Shown: piece by piece, positions 14,760 to 26,575 of the stretch | Position numbering within the stretch: the first letter of the stretch is position 1 | Layout of the letters: every line of letters starts with the position of its first letter | Assembly: GCF_014646135.1 (NCBI RefSeq) | Contig: NZ_BMMW01000001.1 | Location: forward strand, 947,570-1,011,569 | DNA: 64,000 nt | DNA from: Nocardia camponoti | GTDB lineage: Bacteria > Actinomycetota > Actinomycetes > Mycobacteriales > Mycobacteriaceae | Reading direction: 5' to 3' | Program-made: the position numbers and the translations under genes | Notes under the pieces: generated by a model | The model's database searches: none | The model's input: the letters and a program-made list of their open reading frames with translations, nothing else | What the model was told of the DNA's origin: nothing

Positions 14760-15386
14760 ATGTCGCTGCCCCTCCAGAGTTCACTGTTCGACGGCGAGTC
14801 CGTTGGTCTGGGTTCGCTGAGCGCCATCCGGCGCACCCAGCTCGATGAGACCGCGTGGGTCGACGTGCTGCCCGGCTGGCTCACCGGCGCGACCACGTTG
14901 TTCGAACGGCTTGTCGAACGGGTGCCGTGGCATGCCGAGCGGCGGCCGATGTATGACCGGGTTGTCGACGTTCCCCGCCTGGTTTCGCATTTCGGGGCCC
15001 ACGATCCACTCCCCGACCGCGTGCTTGTCGATGCGCGCGCCACCCTGTCGATGTACTACGCCGAAGAACTTGGCGACCCGTTCGTCACGGCGGGCCTTGC
15101 CTACTACCGCGACGGCAACGACAGCGTCGCCTGGCATGGCGACCGTGGCTGGCGCACCAGCGACAAGGACACGATGGTCGCGATCCTGTCGGTCGGCGCA
15201 CCGCGCTCACTGATGCTGCGCCCGCGTGGCGGCGGAAGCGCGAGCCTGCGTTTTAGCGCTGGCCACGGCGATTTGATCGTGATGGGCGGCGCATGTCAAC
15301 GCACATGGGAGCACTCGGTCCCGAAAACCACCCGCCCGGTCGGCCCCCGCATCAGCATTCAGTTCCGTCAGCGCGGAGTGCACTAA
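14760..15386 (+). CDS. AlkB-like Fe(II)/2-oxoglutarate dioxygenase, DNA alkylation repair
   Basis: AlkB enzymes remove methyl groups from alkylated bases by oxidation. The 208-residue protein has the iron ligands His and Asp in SVAWHGDRGW and the distal His in TWEHSVPKTT. The 2-oxoglutarate Arg lies in GPRISIQFRQRG, and the substrate-side LSMYYAEELGDPF and LAYYRDGNDS complete the AlkB pattern. It resembles M. tuberculosis Rv1000c in length and motifs. A LexA box and a leaderless promoter lie directly upstream, so it should be induced by DNA damage. It stands alone between a serpin and a NERD-domain gene. Dioxygenase family certain; the exact lesion repaired is not known. Confidence 0.93.
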   Translation: MSLPLQSSLFDGESVGLGSLSAIRRTQLDETAWVDVLPGWLTGATTLFERLVERVPWHAERRPMYDRVVDVPRLVSHFGAHDPLPDRVLVDARATLSMYYAEELGDPFVTAGLAYYRDGNDSVAWHGDRGWRTSDKDTMVAILSVGAPRSLMLRPRGGGSASLRFSAGHGDLIVMGGACQRTWEHSVPKTTRPVGPRISIQFRQRGVH

Positions 15387-15562
15387 GAGCACCAAGCACA
15401 TCGACAAGTGTCGGTGGTCGCCCGTAGGCTGTGACCGGGGTTACTGGCTAATCAGTCGCGGTGGATAATCTTCGCGGCGCCCGTGGTTTTCGCAGGGTAT
15501 TCGCGTGCGCACTTCTACCCGCGTGCCGCTTTCCTCAATTCCACGCGAAATGGTCAGCACTA

Positions 15563-15585
15563 TTGTCGAAATCCTTGTTCGACAA
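15563..15585 (+). repeat. Inverted repeat upstream of the NERD gene
   Basis: Perfect 8-bp arms (ttgtcgaa / ttcgacaa) with a 7-base spacer, about 75 bases before the gene start. It could be an operator or an RNA hairpin. It is not a LexA box because the half-sites are one base too far apart. The rest of 15387-15658 shows nothing recognisable. Confidence 0.5.
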
Positions 15586-15658
15586 CAGGATTCGGTTTCG
15601 ATGTCACTGATGGAGGTCGTATCCTGGTGTCAGTCCGCAGTCGGGTGCTCAGGGGGTC

Positions 15659-18517
15659 GTGGTGATCGTCGTTGTCGCGGACGAGACCGCACTCGAAGGC
15701 GCTGAAGAGATCGTCGGCACCACCATCGGCGACTGGGATACCAGCGTCGGTGGTGTTGCCATTCTGCGCTGTCATGTGCCCGAAAGTCGGGGCGGTTGGG
15801 TCGAAGTCGACGCGATGGTCTGCACGCCGCAAGGTGTCACTGTTGTTGAAGTCAAAGGTTTCACGGCTCGCCAAGACGGCACGCTAGCCACCCCGCCTAA
15901 CGGCCCGTGGACTGTCGACGGCGCCCACGCCGCGCTCTATCACGCTGTGCGCGTTCCGAATCCGTTCGTCCAGGTCCGTCGCCAGGTTTTCGCGGTCAAG
16001 AATTTGCTGCAGCAGGCGGGGATTTTCGGGTGGGTGAACGCTGTCGTCGCGCTGGTTCCGCAGCCGGGCGCGCACATCACCCTCGAAGAAGCTCGCATCG
16101 CCGACGGTTACCGCGCGGTGCTGGTCAGCGAATCCGCCACCGCGCTGCGTGACTATTTCCAGGCCGAGACCGGCCGCACCGTCCGGCTCAGTGTGCGCGA
16201 TGTGCGACGCGTTTTCGAAGCACTCAACCTCGGTCACCTGCTGCCGAGCCGAGTTGCCTTGGCCGATCAGGGTTTTCCGGCGCGCCTCGAACCGTCGACG
16301 AGCAGTCGACCGATGGGACCGGGCGTTGCTGATCTCCCGAGCGCCGATCTCACGAGTACGGAGGAGGTCGCGATGGATTCGGAAGAAACTCCTCCTGCCG
16401 CGCCCGCGTTTTTGGCCGCGATCGACCGATTGTCCAAGCGGCCCAAGGGAGTTGCGGGCTTTGGTGCGCCCGAAGTATCGAATGTTGACGGTGAGTCACC
16501 GGCGCGCGGGGAGGCCGACACGGCGAGTGCGGTCGACTCGTCATCGACATCCGCAGGCGACGAAGCGAGCACAGCCCCGACGGCCAAGACGGGATCTGCG
16601 CAGCTCGCGTTCGCCTTGGGCGCAGCATCGGCACCTCAGGAAAAGGCCAGTGCGCGAGGCGAATCCGCAGCGAATAGTGCTGGTGCGTCAGCCAAGCCAG
16701 CTGAGGGACCCGGGCAGGCCGCAGCGGACGATTCCGGTGCTGATGCGTCGGTGACGTCGTCCGAAGACGTGGAGTCGTCCGGATCAGTTGGCGAAAATTC
16801 CCCTATGCCAGCGGAATTCGGCGATCACGGTGGCGATGCCGCGTCGGACGAGGACGATCTTGACGACGTTCGCGCGCCCGACGAAACGGGCACCGATTCG
16901 CTGGCGGGCGACTCACACGACTCAACTTCGAGCACGAAGTTGGTCAGCCTTCACAAGTCTGACTCGGCTCCCCTCGCGAACGAGGGCGCTGAGTTAACAA
17001 GTGGGACAGACAAAGTCGACAACGATCGCGGGAACACGGGTGTAGCTGTCGCGGGTGCTGCGGCGGCCGTAGGCATCGCGGGTGCAGTCGCTGTCGCGAA
17101 GCGCAAAGGTGCTGGTGAAGCCGGTCGGGGCGCCACGTCCGATGCGCGGAACAGCGACGACCCGACTGCGGCGAGCGACAGCGCTGATGTCGCCGAGGAC
17201 AACGACGTCGCCGACTCCGGCAAGGCGCGCACCGCTGCGGCAGCGGCCATCATCGGCGCCGCGGGCGCGGTAGCCGCAGCGCGTGCCGCGAGCAGTCGCG
17301 GGGTTGCCGCGAGCGTGACTGCCAGTCCATCGGATACGGCCCGACCATCCGACCAGGCTGGCGACCCAGCCGACCTCCGTTCGCCTGTCACCAGTTCAGC
17401 ACCGACTGACGATGAGCGCGTGGCCATTCCATCGGATACGACCCGCCCATCTGACCTGGCTGGCGACCGAGCCGATCGCCTCCAGCCCGGCGACACTCCC
17501 GCGCCCGCTGACAATCAGCGCACGGCAGCGAACCCTTCGGATATGCCCCCTGCGTCCGACCAAGCTGGCGGCCAAGCCGCTGCTGACGATCAGCGGGCGG
17601 CCAGTCCATCGGGTACGACCTACCCCTCGGACCCGGCTAACGATCGAGCCAACCACCGTCCCATCGCCACTTCCGCGCCGTCGGGCGACGAGCGCATCAA
17701 GGACCGCGACGGGCACTCCCCCGATCAATTCAGTCCCGCTGACGATCGGGACGCCCACTCCCGCGACAGCGCCAATTCCGTTGGCGACGACGGGCATTGG
17801 GCCGACTGGGTCGATCCGCACGCATCCCCACGTGCGGCGCGTGGGGTCAGGCAGTGGCGTGCCCAGCGCGACCGTCGGCCCGTGCAGCCCTCGCTCATCG
17901 ACCGCCTACGCGACCGGCGCGCTACCTCCCAACGACGTGGCATGCGCATCGGGCCCGCGCTCGGACTCGTCCTCTTCATCGCGATCTTCGGCGTCGGGTT
18001 CTTCACCATTGCCGCCGTGCACGCGAGTCGACTGCAACTCGCCGACTACGACGCCATGTGCCGCGAAGGCAAAACGTTCAACAGCGCCGCCCAGTACCGG
18101 CCCGGCGGTCCGAGCCCCGTGTATTTGTCGGGCGCACTGGGACATTCGATCGGCGACACCAACTCCCGGGTCTGGCACCCGACCGACCCAGCGGACGTGC
18201 AGCTGATCGCCTGTCTGGACCAACGCGCACTCGGACAGCTAGTCGAAACGTGCCAGTTCCCCGGCAAACCGGTCGGGCGCACGGTCAACCTGTTTCGCGC
18301 CGAGTACGAGATCATCGTCTACGAAGCGCGAACGCACCGAGAAGTGGCGCGCGCCAACCTCATTGGCGACCGCTACGCCGAAGACCCCACCGATACGCGT
18401 GCCGACCGATGCGCCGCCGCAGCCAACGCACCCGACGAACTCGGTCGCCGCGTCGGCCTCCCCTCCGCCGCGCAGGTCACCGGATTCCTTGCCCCGTTGG
18501 TAGGCGCGAGTCGCTGA
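15659..18517 (+). CDS. NERD-domain protein with long disordered region and C-terminal membrane anchor
   Basis: Function unknown. Residues 1-200 match the nuclease-related domain (NERD), with the acidic-basic core GGWVEVDAMV and VTVVEVKGF (E49, D51, E64, K66) typical of the PD-(D/E)XK-like fold. Residues about 210-750 are Ala/Ser/Asp/Pro-rich and predicted disordered. They contain two Ala/Gly/Val-rich hydrophobic stretches (near 460-485 and 525-545, the first followed by AKRKG) and four imperfect repeats of PSDTTRPSD type. A clear transmembrane helix follows (about 764-788, ALGLVLFIAIFGVGFF), then a 160-residue domain with three Cys and no family I recognise. The start is the GTG pair at 15659/15662 after AGGGG. 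A NERD-disorder-membrane layout is unusual, and it may act at the membrane. Confidence 0.8.
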   Translation: MVIVVVADETALEGAEEIVGTTIGDWDTSVGGVAILRCHVPESRGGWVEVDAMVCTPQGVTVVEVKGFTARQDGTLATPPNGPWTVDGAHAALYHAVRVPNPFVQVRRQVFAVKNLLQQAGIFGWVNAVVALVPQPGAHITLEEARIADGYRAVLVSESATALRDYFQAETGRTVRLSVRDVRRVFEALNLGHLLPSRVALADQGFPARLEPSTSSRPMGPGVADLPSADLTSTEEVAMDSEETPPAAPAFLAAIDRLSKRPKGVAGFGAPEVSNVDGESPARGEADTASAVDSSSTSAGDEASTAPTAKTGSAQLAFALGAASAPQEKASARGESAANSAGASAKPAEGPGQAAADDSGADASVTSSEDVESSGSVGENSPMPAEFGDHGGDAASDEDDLDDVRAPDETGTDSLAGDSHDSTSSTKLVSLHKSDSAPLANEGAELTSGTDKVDNDRGNTGVAVAGAAAAVGIAGAVAVAKRKGAGEAGRGATSDARNSDDPTAASDSADVAEDNDVADSGKARTAAAAAIIGAAGAVAAARAASSRGVAASVTASPSDTARPSDQAGDPADLRSPVTSSAPTDDERVAIPSDTTRPSDLAGDRADRLQPGDTPAPADNQRTAANPSDMPPASDQAGGQAAADDQRAASPSGTTYPSDPANDRANHRPIATSAPSGDERIKDRDGHSPDQFSPADDRDAHSRDSANSVGDDGHWADWVDPHASPRAARGVRQWRAQRDRRPVQPSLIDRLRDRRATSQRRGMRIGPALGLVLFIAIFGVGFFTIAAVHASRLQLADYDAMCREGKTFNSAAQYRPGGPSPVYLSGALGHSIGDTNSRVWHPTDPADVQLIACLDQRALGQLVETCQFPGKPVGRTVNLFRAEYEIIVYEARTHREVARANLIGDRYAEDPTDTRADRCAAAANAPDELGRRVGLPSAAQVTGFLAPLVGASR
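17327..17706 (+). repeat. Four imperfect repeats inside the NERD-protein gene
   Basis: Units starting at 17327, 17429, 17534 and 17606 encode variants of PSDTTRPSDLAGDRAD. Spacings are 102, 105 and 72 bases, all multiples of three, so copy number can change without a frameshift. Confidence 0.7.
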
Positions 18518-18522
18518 AACGA

Positions 18523-18557
18523 CAACGGCCGCACCCTCAAAAAGGATGCGGCCGTTG
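18523..18557. terminator. Bidirectional terminator between convergent genes
   Basis: Perfect 11-bp inverted repeat (caacggccgca / tgcggccgttg) with a 13-base loop. It begins 5 bases past the NERD-gene stop and ends 12 bases before the stop of the YciI-like gene on the other strand, so it can serve both. Confidence 0.8.
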
Positions 18558-18569
18558 ACAATTGGCTGA

Positions 18570-18833
18570 TCACGCCGAAACGGTGATCTCCCACTCGTAA
18601 ACCGTGAGCTCCGACGAGCCGGTGAGGTGCAGCGGATCCTGCTGCACCAGTTCCGTTGCCGCCGTGAGGTTCTCAGCGAAAATCACGTACGCACCGCCGG
18701 AACCGTCGGTGAACTTGCCGCTCTCGAACAACGCGCCGTCGGCGAGCAACTTCGCGAGGAAATCGCGATGCGGCTCGATGACGGAATCAACGAAGGCGGG
18801 CGTGCGCATCGCCATCACCAGGTACTTGCGCAT
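18570..18833 (-). CDS. YciI-like protein
   Basis: A small 87-residue protein of the YCII-related family, a ferredoxin-like alpha+beta fold. It begins MRKYLVMAMRTPAF, has the family His in EPHRDFLAKLLADG and the GKFTDGSGGAYVIFAENL block, and ends in a strand VYEWEI. Biochemical roles in this family are varied (dehydrochlorinase-like chemistry has been proposed for some members), so no reaction is assigned. The ATG at 18833 lies 7 bases past the nusB stop. It is thus likely the last gene of the pepQ-efp-nusB run, followed by a strong hairpin. A longer frame to 19079 overlaps nusB and was rejected. Confidence 0.85.
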   Translation of the reverse strand: MRKYLVMAMRTPAFVDSVIEPHRDFLAKLLADGALFESGKFTDGSGGAYVIFAENLTAATELVQQDPLHLTGSSELTVYEWEITVSA

Positions 18834-18840
18834 GGGCGAA

Positions 18841-19371
18841 TCAGTCCTGTTCTGCGTCGGTATCGGCATCGGCAGCCGGGCGCGGCGCACGCGTTGCCGC
18901 CGCGGCGGACCGCACCTGCGACGCGACCTGCACGACCTGGCCGAGCACACCGTTGATGAACGACGGCGAGTCGTCGGTCGACAGTTCCTTGGCCAACTCG
19001 ACTGCCTCATCGACAGCGACCACCGGCGGAACGTCGTTGGCGTGGAACAACTCCCACACCGCGATCCGCAGGATGGCACGGTCGACAGCGGGCAGGCGGG
19101 TGAGCGCCCAGTCCTGCAGATACGACTCGATGGTGCCGTCGACGCGATCGAGATCGTCGGCTACGCCTTCCACCAGCGTGGTGGTGTACGGGTGCACCGG
19201 CGCGACGCCGGAATCGCGGGTAGCCAATTCCGAGCGCTGCTCAATCAGTTCCGAAACGTCGATATCACGCGCCTCGGCCTCGAAAAGCAGGTCGACAGCG
19301 CGACGACGCGCCTTGTGGCGCGCGCCCAGCTTCTTGAACTGGCCCTTTTTGTCCGCCGACTGATCTGCCAC
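18841..19371 (-). CDS. nusB: Transcription antitermination factor NusB
   Basis: NusB binds boxA RNA with S10 (NusE) and promotes processive rRNA transcription. The 176-residue protein has the RNA-binding N terminus [20 protein letters not shown] and the helical core [20 protein letters not shown]. The C-terminal block [19 protein letters not shown] with FINGVLG is also present. An acidic Ala-rich tail of about 20 residues extends past the usual end, as in other actinobacteria. It starts 2 bases past the efp stop, so efp and nusB are almost certainly translated from one mRNA. Confidence 0.96.
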   Translation of the reverse strand: MADQSADKKGQFKKLGARHKARRRAVDLLFEAEARDIDVSELIEQRSELATRDSGVAPVHPYTTTLVEGVADDLDRVDGTIESYLQDWALTRLPAVDRAILRIAVWELFHANDVPPVVAVDEAVELAKELSTDDSPSFINGVLGQVVQVASQVRSAAAATRAPRPAADADTDAEQD

Positions 19372-19373
19372 GA

Positions 19374-19937
19374 TCAGGCGTTGACTCGGCCGAGGTAGCT
19401 ACCGTCACGCGAGTCGATCTTGAGCTTGTCGCCGGTGTTGATGAACAACGGGACCTGCACCTCAGCGCCGGTTTCGAGGGTGGCGGGCTTGGTGCCGCCG
19501 GTGGAGCGGTCGCCCTGGAGGCCGATGTCGGTGTGCTGCACGACCAGCTCGATGGTGACCGGCAGCTCGACGAACAGCGGCGCGTCCTCGTGAACGGCGA
19601 CCTGCACGCCCATGTTCTCAAGCAGGAAGCGCGCACCGTCGCCGATGGTGGCTTCGGCGATCGCGATCTGGTCGTAGGTGTCGCCATCCATGAAGATGTA
19701 GTCGCTACCGTCGTGGTACAGGTAGGTCATGTCGCGGCGGTCGACCGTCGCGGTCTCGACCTTGACGCCCGCGTTGAAGGTCTTGTCGACGACCTTGCCG
19801 GACACGACGTTCTTGAGCTTGGTCCGCACGAAGGCGGGGCCCTTGCCCGGCTTCACGTGCTGGAACTCGATGATCTGCTGAAGCTGACCCTCGATCTTGA
19901 GCACAAGGCCGTTCTTGAAGTCGCTAGTGTCCGCCAC
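19374..19937 (-). CDS. efp: Elongation factor P
   Basis: EF-P rescues ribosomes stalled on polyproline. The 187 residues show the KOW-like N domain with [15 protein letters not shown], including the Lys of the PGKGPA tip loop that is modified in some bacteria. Two OB-fold domains follow, ending in the family signature around [19 protein letters not shown]. The start is a GTG at 19937 giving [19 protein letters not shown]. It lies 46 bases after pepQ and 2 bases before nusB on the same strand, the usual actinobacterial order. Length is standard. Confidence 0.97.
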   Translation of the reverse strand: MADTSDFKNGLVLKIEGQLQQIIEFQHVKPGKGPAFVRTKLKNVVSGKVVDKTFNAGVKVETATVDRRDMTYLYHDGSDYIFMDGDTYDQIAIAEATIGDGARFLLENMGVQVAVHEDAPLFVELPVTIELVVQHTDIGLQGDRSTGGTKPATLETGAEVQVPLFINTGDKLKIDSRDGSYLGRVNA

Positions 19938-19983
19938 TGTCCTCGGATCTCCTCGTTCGTTCTACTGCGGTTCGGGTACGTCG

Positions 19984-21111
19984 TCACTCGACGACGGTCA
20001 AGTCTTTGCTGGTGCGAGTGAGCAGTTCGGGGTCTGTTTCACGCACCACGAGCGTGTCCTCGATGCGGACCCCGCCACGGCCGGGAAGGTAGACACCAGG
20101 TTCAACGGTCACCGCCACACCAGCAAGCAGTGTACCGGTAGACGTTTTGGCGACTCCGGGTGCTTCATGGATCTGTAACCCGACTCCGTGGCCAAGCCCG
20201 TGGACGAACTGCGCGCCGTAGCCCGCCTGCTCGATCACGTCGCGCGATGCCGCGTCGACCGCCGATGTTGCCACCCCGGGCGCTAATGCGGCGGTCCCGG
20301 CACGCTGCGCGGTCGCCACCAGCTCGTAAATCTCGCGCTGCCATTCGGCTGGCGCGCCGAGCACCAGCGTGCGTGTCATGTCGGAGTGGTAGCCACCGAC
20401 GACCGCACCGAAGTCGAGTTTGACGAAATCGCCTGCCGCCAGCACCGCGTCGGTGGGTCGGTGATGCGGAATCGCTGAATTGGGCCCGGTCGCGACGATG
20501 GTTTCGAAGGAAATCGCTTCGGCACCGTGGCCGAACATGGCCCACTCAAGCTCGCGCGCGACCTCACGTTCGGTGCGTCCCGGCCGCAACGAGCCGCGTT
20601 CCAGCAGCGTCGCGAGGCCGGCGTCGGCCGCCGCGCATGCCGCCCGCAACTGGGCCACTTCGTAGTCGTCCTTGACCATGCGCAATTGCTCAACGAGACC
20701 GGAAATGGGGGTGAGCTGAAGGCCGGTGCGTTGCGCTTCGAATGCGACGTGTTGCGCCACCGTCACCACGTGCGATTCGAAACCGACGCGGCCAAGCTGC
20801 CACTCCCCTGCCAGGTCGAGCACTCGCGGCGCGGTCGCGCGTGCGATCTCGGCTTGCAGGTCAGGGACCTGTTCGGCCACTTGCGCGCCGTAGCGACCGT
20901 CGGTGCCGATGATGGTGCGGTCCTCTGCTTCGCGCATGTCCCACGCGTGCACTAGCAGCACCGCGTTCGACCCGGTGAAACCGGTGAGATAGCGGATATT
21001 GACCAGGTCGGTGACCAGTAGCGCGTCGAGCCCGTTCTCGACCAGCAGACTGCGCAACGCGCCACGTCGCGCGGCGTGGTCGGGTTTGGCCCCGAGGTAT
21101 TCAGCACACAT
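19984..21111 (-). CDS. pepQ: Xaa-Pro dipeptidase / aminopeptidase (M24B)
   Basis: A cytoplasmic metallopeptidase cleaving peptides with proline in the second position. The 375 residues have an N-terminal creatinase-like domain (NIRYLTGFTGSNAVLLV) and the pita-bread catalytic domain. All five metal ligands are visible: Asp and Asp in VKLDFGAVVGGYHSDMTRTL, His in HGLGHGVGLQIHE, Glu in VTVEPGVYL and Glu in GVRIEDTLVV. It heads the pepQ-efp-nusB cluster. The start ATG at 21111 faces the divergent prepilin-peptidase gene across about 150 bases. Exact substrate (dipeptides or longer peptides) cannot be told from sequence. Confidence 0.94.
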   Translation of the reverse strand: MCAEYLGAKPDHAARRGALRSLLVENGLDALLVTDLVNIRYLTGFTGSNAVLLVHAWDMREAEDRTIIGTDGRYGAQVAEQVPDLQAEIARATAPRVLDLAGEWQLGRVGFESHVVTVAQHVAFEAQRTGLQLTPISGLVEQLRMVKDDYEVAQLRAACAAADAGLATLLERGSLRPGRTEREVARELEWAMFGHGAEAISFETIVATGPNSAIPHHRPTDAVLAAGDFVKLDFGAVVGGYHSDMTRTLVLGAPAEWQREIYELVATAQRAGTAALAPGVATSAVDAASRDVIEQAGYGAQFVHGLGHGVGLQIHEAPGVAKTSTGTLLAGVAVTVEPGVYLPGRGGVRIEDTLVVRETDPELLTRTSKDLTVVE

Positions 21112-21261
21112 GAGACAACGCTACCGCTCCGCCGTCTGGACGCGGTGCGCATCGCGCACCGAACGCGAGAGTGGAATTCGCGTTATCCACAACCGAGAAA
21201 GTTATCCACATTCTCGAAATCGGCGGCGATTTCCCCTTGTCGGGACGGCACGATCGGTGGC

Positions 21262-21837
21262 ATGACTACTGCCGCGTTTTGCCTGTTCATCGCTTGGTCG
21301 GTGCTGCTGTGCGTCATCGACATTCACACGCGAAGGTTGCCGAACGCGCTCACGAGCGTGGGTGCCGCTTCGGTGTTCGTTTTCGCGTTCGCCAACGACG
21401 TGCTGCCGGTCGCGGTGATCGGCGCGGCGCTGCTCACCGTGCCGTATTTGACCGCGCATCTCATCGCGCCCGCCGCGCTAGGAGCTGGCGACGTGAAGTT
21501 GGCGGTCGCGCTGGGTGGTGCCGCCGCGCTAGCTGGGCCGCGAGCGTGGGTGTGGGCGGCGTTGCTCGCGCCGCTTGTCACTGCCGGGCTTGGTGTCGCG
21601 TTGCTGGCGCATCGGTGGGTGGTTCGCGTTGTTGGTCTGCGCTCGGGCGTTGCTGTCGACCTGCCGGTCGCCAGCCACGACGGCGCGAGCCAGCCCGAAA
21701 TCGCCCGCGCGGACGATACAGGAGCTGCCCGCATGCTTGGCCGGCCCAGCGCTCGCGATCCCGTTCGAACACCGATACTTATCCCGCACGGTCCGGCGAT
21801 GTGCGTCGCCACGCTGTCAGCGATGGCGTTCGCATGA
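21262..21837 (+). CDS. Prepilin-peptidase-like (A24) membrane protein
   Basis: A 191-residue polytopic membrane protein of the type IV prepilin/preflagellin peptidase family. The two catalytic aspartates are in [14 protein letters not shown] and [13 protein letters not shown] (GxGD motif). There is no N-terminal methyltransferase domain, so it is the short form that only cleaves. It corresponds in position to Rv2551c, near the aro cluster. The nearest likely substrates, Flp/Tad pilins, are not in this window. The ATG at 21262 was chosen over longer in-frame starts because it gives a transmembrane helix from residue 3. A non-hydrophobic insert (about residues 130-175) precedes the last helix. 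Confidence 0.88.
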   Translation: MTTAAFCLFIAWSVLLCVIDIHTRRLPNALTSVGAASVFVFAFANDVLPVAVIGAALLTVPYLTAHLIAPAALGAGDVKLAVALGGAAALAGPRAWVWAALLAPLVTAGLGVALLAHRWVVRVVGLRSGVAVDLPVASHDGASQPEIARADDTGAARMLGRPSARDPVRTPILIPHGPAMCVATLSAMAFA

Positions 21838-21914
21838 GCCGCCATGCGGCCGTTGGCCTCGCCACGACAGACCACGTGCCGGAGCAGCGGCGTCGACATG
21901 GGAAGATGGTCGGC

Positions 21915-23119
21915 GTGTTGCGCTGGATAACTGCCGGAGAATCCCATGGTCCCGCTCTCGTCGCCCTCCTTGAAGGAATGGTCGCCGGAGTCGAGGTGAC
22001 ATCGAACGATGTCTCGGCACAGCTTGCTCGCCGTCGACTCGGGTACGGGCGTGGCGCGCGCATGAAGTTTGAGGCCGACCAGGTCACGCTGGTCGGCGGT
22101 GTTCGCCACGGCAAGACCATGGGTGGTCCCATCGCGATCCAGGTCGCGAATTCCGAGTGGCCCAAGTGGACTGAAGTGATGTCGGCCGATCCGGTTGATG
22201 CCGAAGCGCTCGCGGGGATGGCGCGCAACGCGCCGCTCACCCGTCCGCGTCCCGGTCACGCCGACTATTCGGGAATGCTGAAGTACGGCTTCGACGACGC
22301 ACGTCCGGTGCTCGAACGGGCGAGCGCTCGCGAGACGGCCGCGCGTGTCGCCGCTGGGACGGTCGCGCGCAATTTCCTGCGTCAGGTTTTCGGCGTCGAG
22401 GTCATCTCGCACGTGGTGTCGATTGGCGCTGCCGCCGACACCTCGGGTGCGACCCCGACCGCCGCTGATCTTGACGCGATCGACGCGAGCCCGGTGCGCG
22501 CGTTCGATTCGGCCGCTGAGGCGGCGATGATCGCCGAGATCGAGGCGGCGAAGAAGGATGGCGACACGCTCGGTGGCGTTGTCGAGGTCATCGTTGAAGG
22601 ACTGCCGATCGGGCTTGGTTCGTTCACCAGCGGTGAGCACCGGCTCGACGCGCGTCTCGCTGCCGCGCTCATGGGCATTCAGGCCATCAAGGGTGTCGAG
22701 GTGGGCGACGGGTTCGAGACCGCTCGCCGTCGCGGTAGCCAGGCGCACGACGAAATGCGTCCCGGCCCCGACGGCGTGTTGCGCTCGACCAACCGTGCCG
22801 GTGGTCTCGAAGGTGGCATGACCAATGGTGAAGCGCTGCGCGTTCGCGCGGCGATGAAGCCGATTTCGACGGTGCCGCGCGCGCTGTCGACCGTCGATAT
22901 GTCCAGTGGCGAGGAAGCCGTCGCTATTCATCAGCGGTCCGACGTGTGCGCGGTCCCCGCCGCCGCCGTTGTTGCTGAGTCGATGGTCGCGCTCGTCGTC
23001 GCCCAGGCCGCGTTGGAGAAGTTCGGTGGCGATTCGGTCGCCGAGACGCTCGACAATGTCACTAGCTACCTCAAGCGAATTGGCGATCGCCCGCACATTC
23101 CAGCGGAGAGCCGTACGTC

Positions 23120-23123
<4 letters not shown>
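21915..23123 (+). CDS. aroC: Chorismate synthase
   Basis: AroC turns EPSP into chorismate, the last shikimate-pathway step, using reduced FMN. The 402-residue protein has all landmarks: [53 protein letters not shown] and the C-terminal [13 protein letters not shown]. The start is the GTG at 21915, giving [12 protein letters not shown] as in M. tuberculosis, with GGGAAG 9 bases upstream. The ATG at 21906 lies on top of that site, and longer starts run into the upstream gene. Its stop overlaps the aroK start by 4 bases (GTGA). Confidence 0.97.
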
Positions 23124-26127
<3,004 letters not shown>

Positions 26128-26575
26128 GAACACCCGCGCCACGTCACGTCAGCCCCCGACCGTCTTCGGACTGCGCACCGCGACGAAGACGTGGACGAAA
26201 CCGACGCGCCACATCCGGCCGACCGAAAAGTCGGCCGGATGAGACGTCCGGGCCAGTCCCGATTCGCCAGGCATGCCAGCCCGCGCACGCCGGCCTCGCA
26301 CGGCCAAGCACACCATCCCGCGCACACCAGACACACACGGCCCAGCACACTGCGCTCGCCAGATGTCAAGGCGCATGCGAGCTATGCCAGACGTTTACCC
26401 GGTCCAGATCGGCACGATCGGGCGAGCGCTCCGAGTTAGCGGGATAGTTCGGGCGGCACGAACGGCCTAGCACTCCCGATGTTTCACACAGCTCGAATGG
26501 TCAATTGTCCAGAACCACTGCCCATCTCAGCTCAAATGCGGCGCTGAGCATGATCAACTAGTAGGGTCCCTCGAT
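26128..26575. other. Intergenic region between aroB and the GMC oxidoreductase
   Basis: No supportable gene. It contains the aroB terminator hairpin (26213-26240) and, at its right end, the promoter of the flavoprotein gene; a TAGGG about 10 bases before the GTG may be its ribosome binding site. The middle (about 26250-26460) is C/A-rich with several short open frames that overlap in different phases, none with protein-like composition. No KstR-type site is seen here. Confidence 0.6.
26213..26240 (+). terminator. Terminator of the aro operon
   Basis: Perfect 11-bp GC-rich inverted repeat (atccggccgac / gtcggccggat) with a cgaaaa loop, about 85 bases past the aroB stop. There is no T-run. Confidence 0.75.

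Noticed and set aside
15563..15585. LexA-like site upstream of the NERD gene
   Set aside because: The half-sites TCGAA/TTCGA are there, but the spacing is one base too long and the inner bases do not match the mycobacterial box. It is kept only as an inverted repeat.
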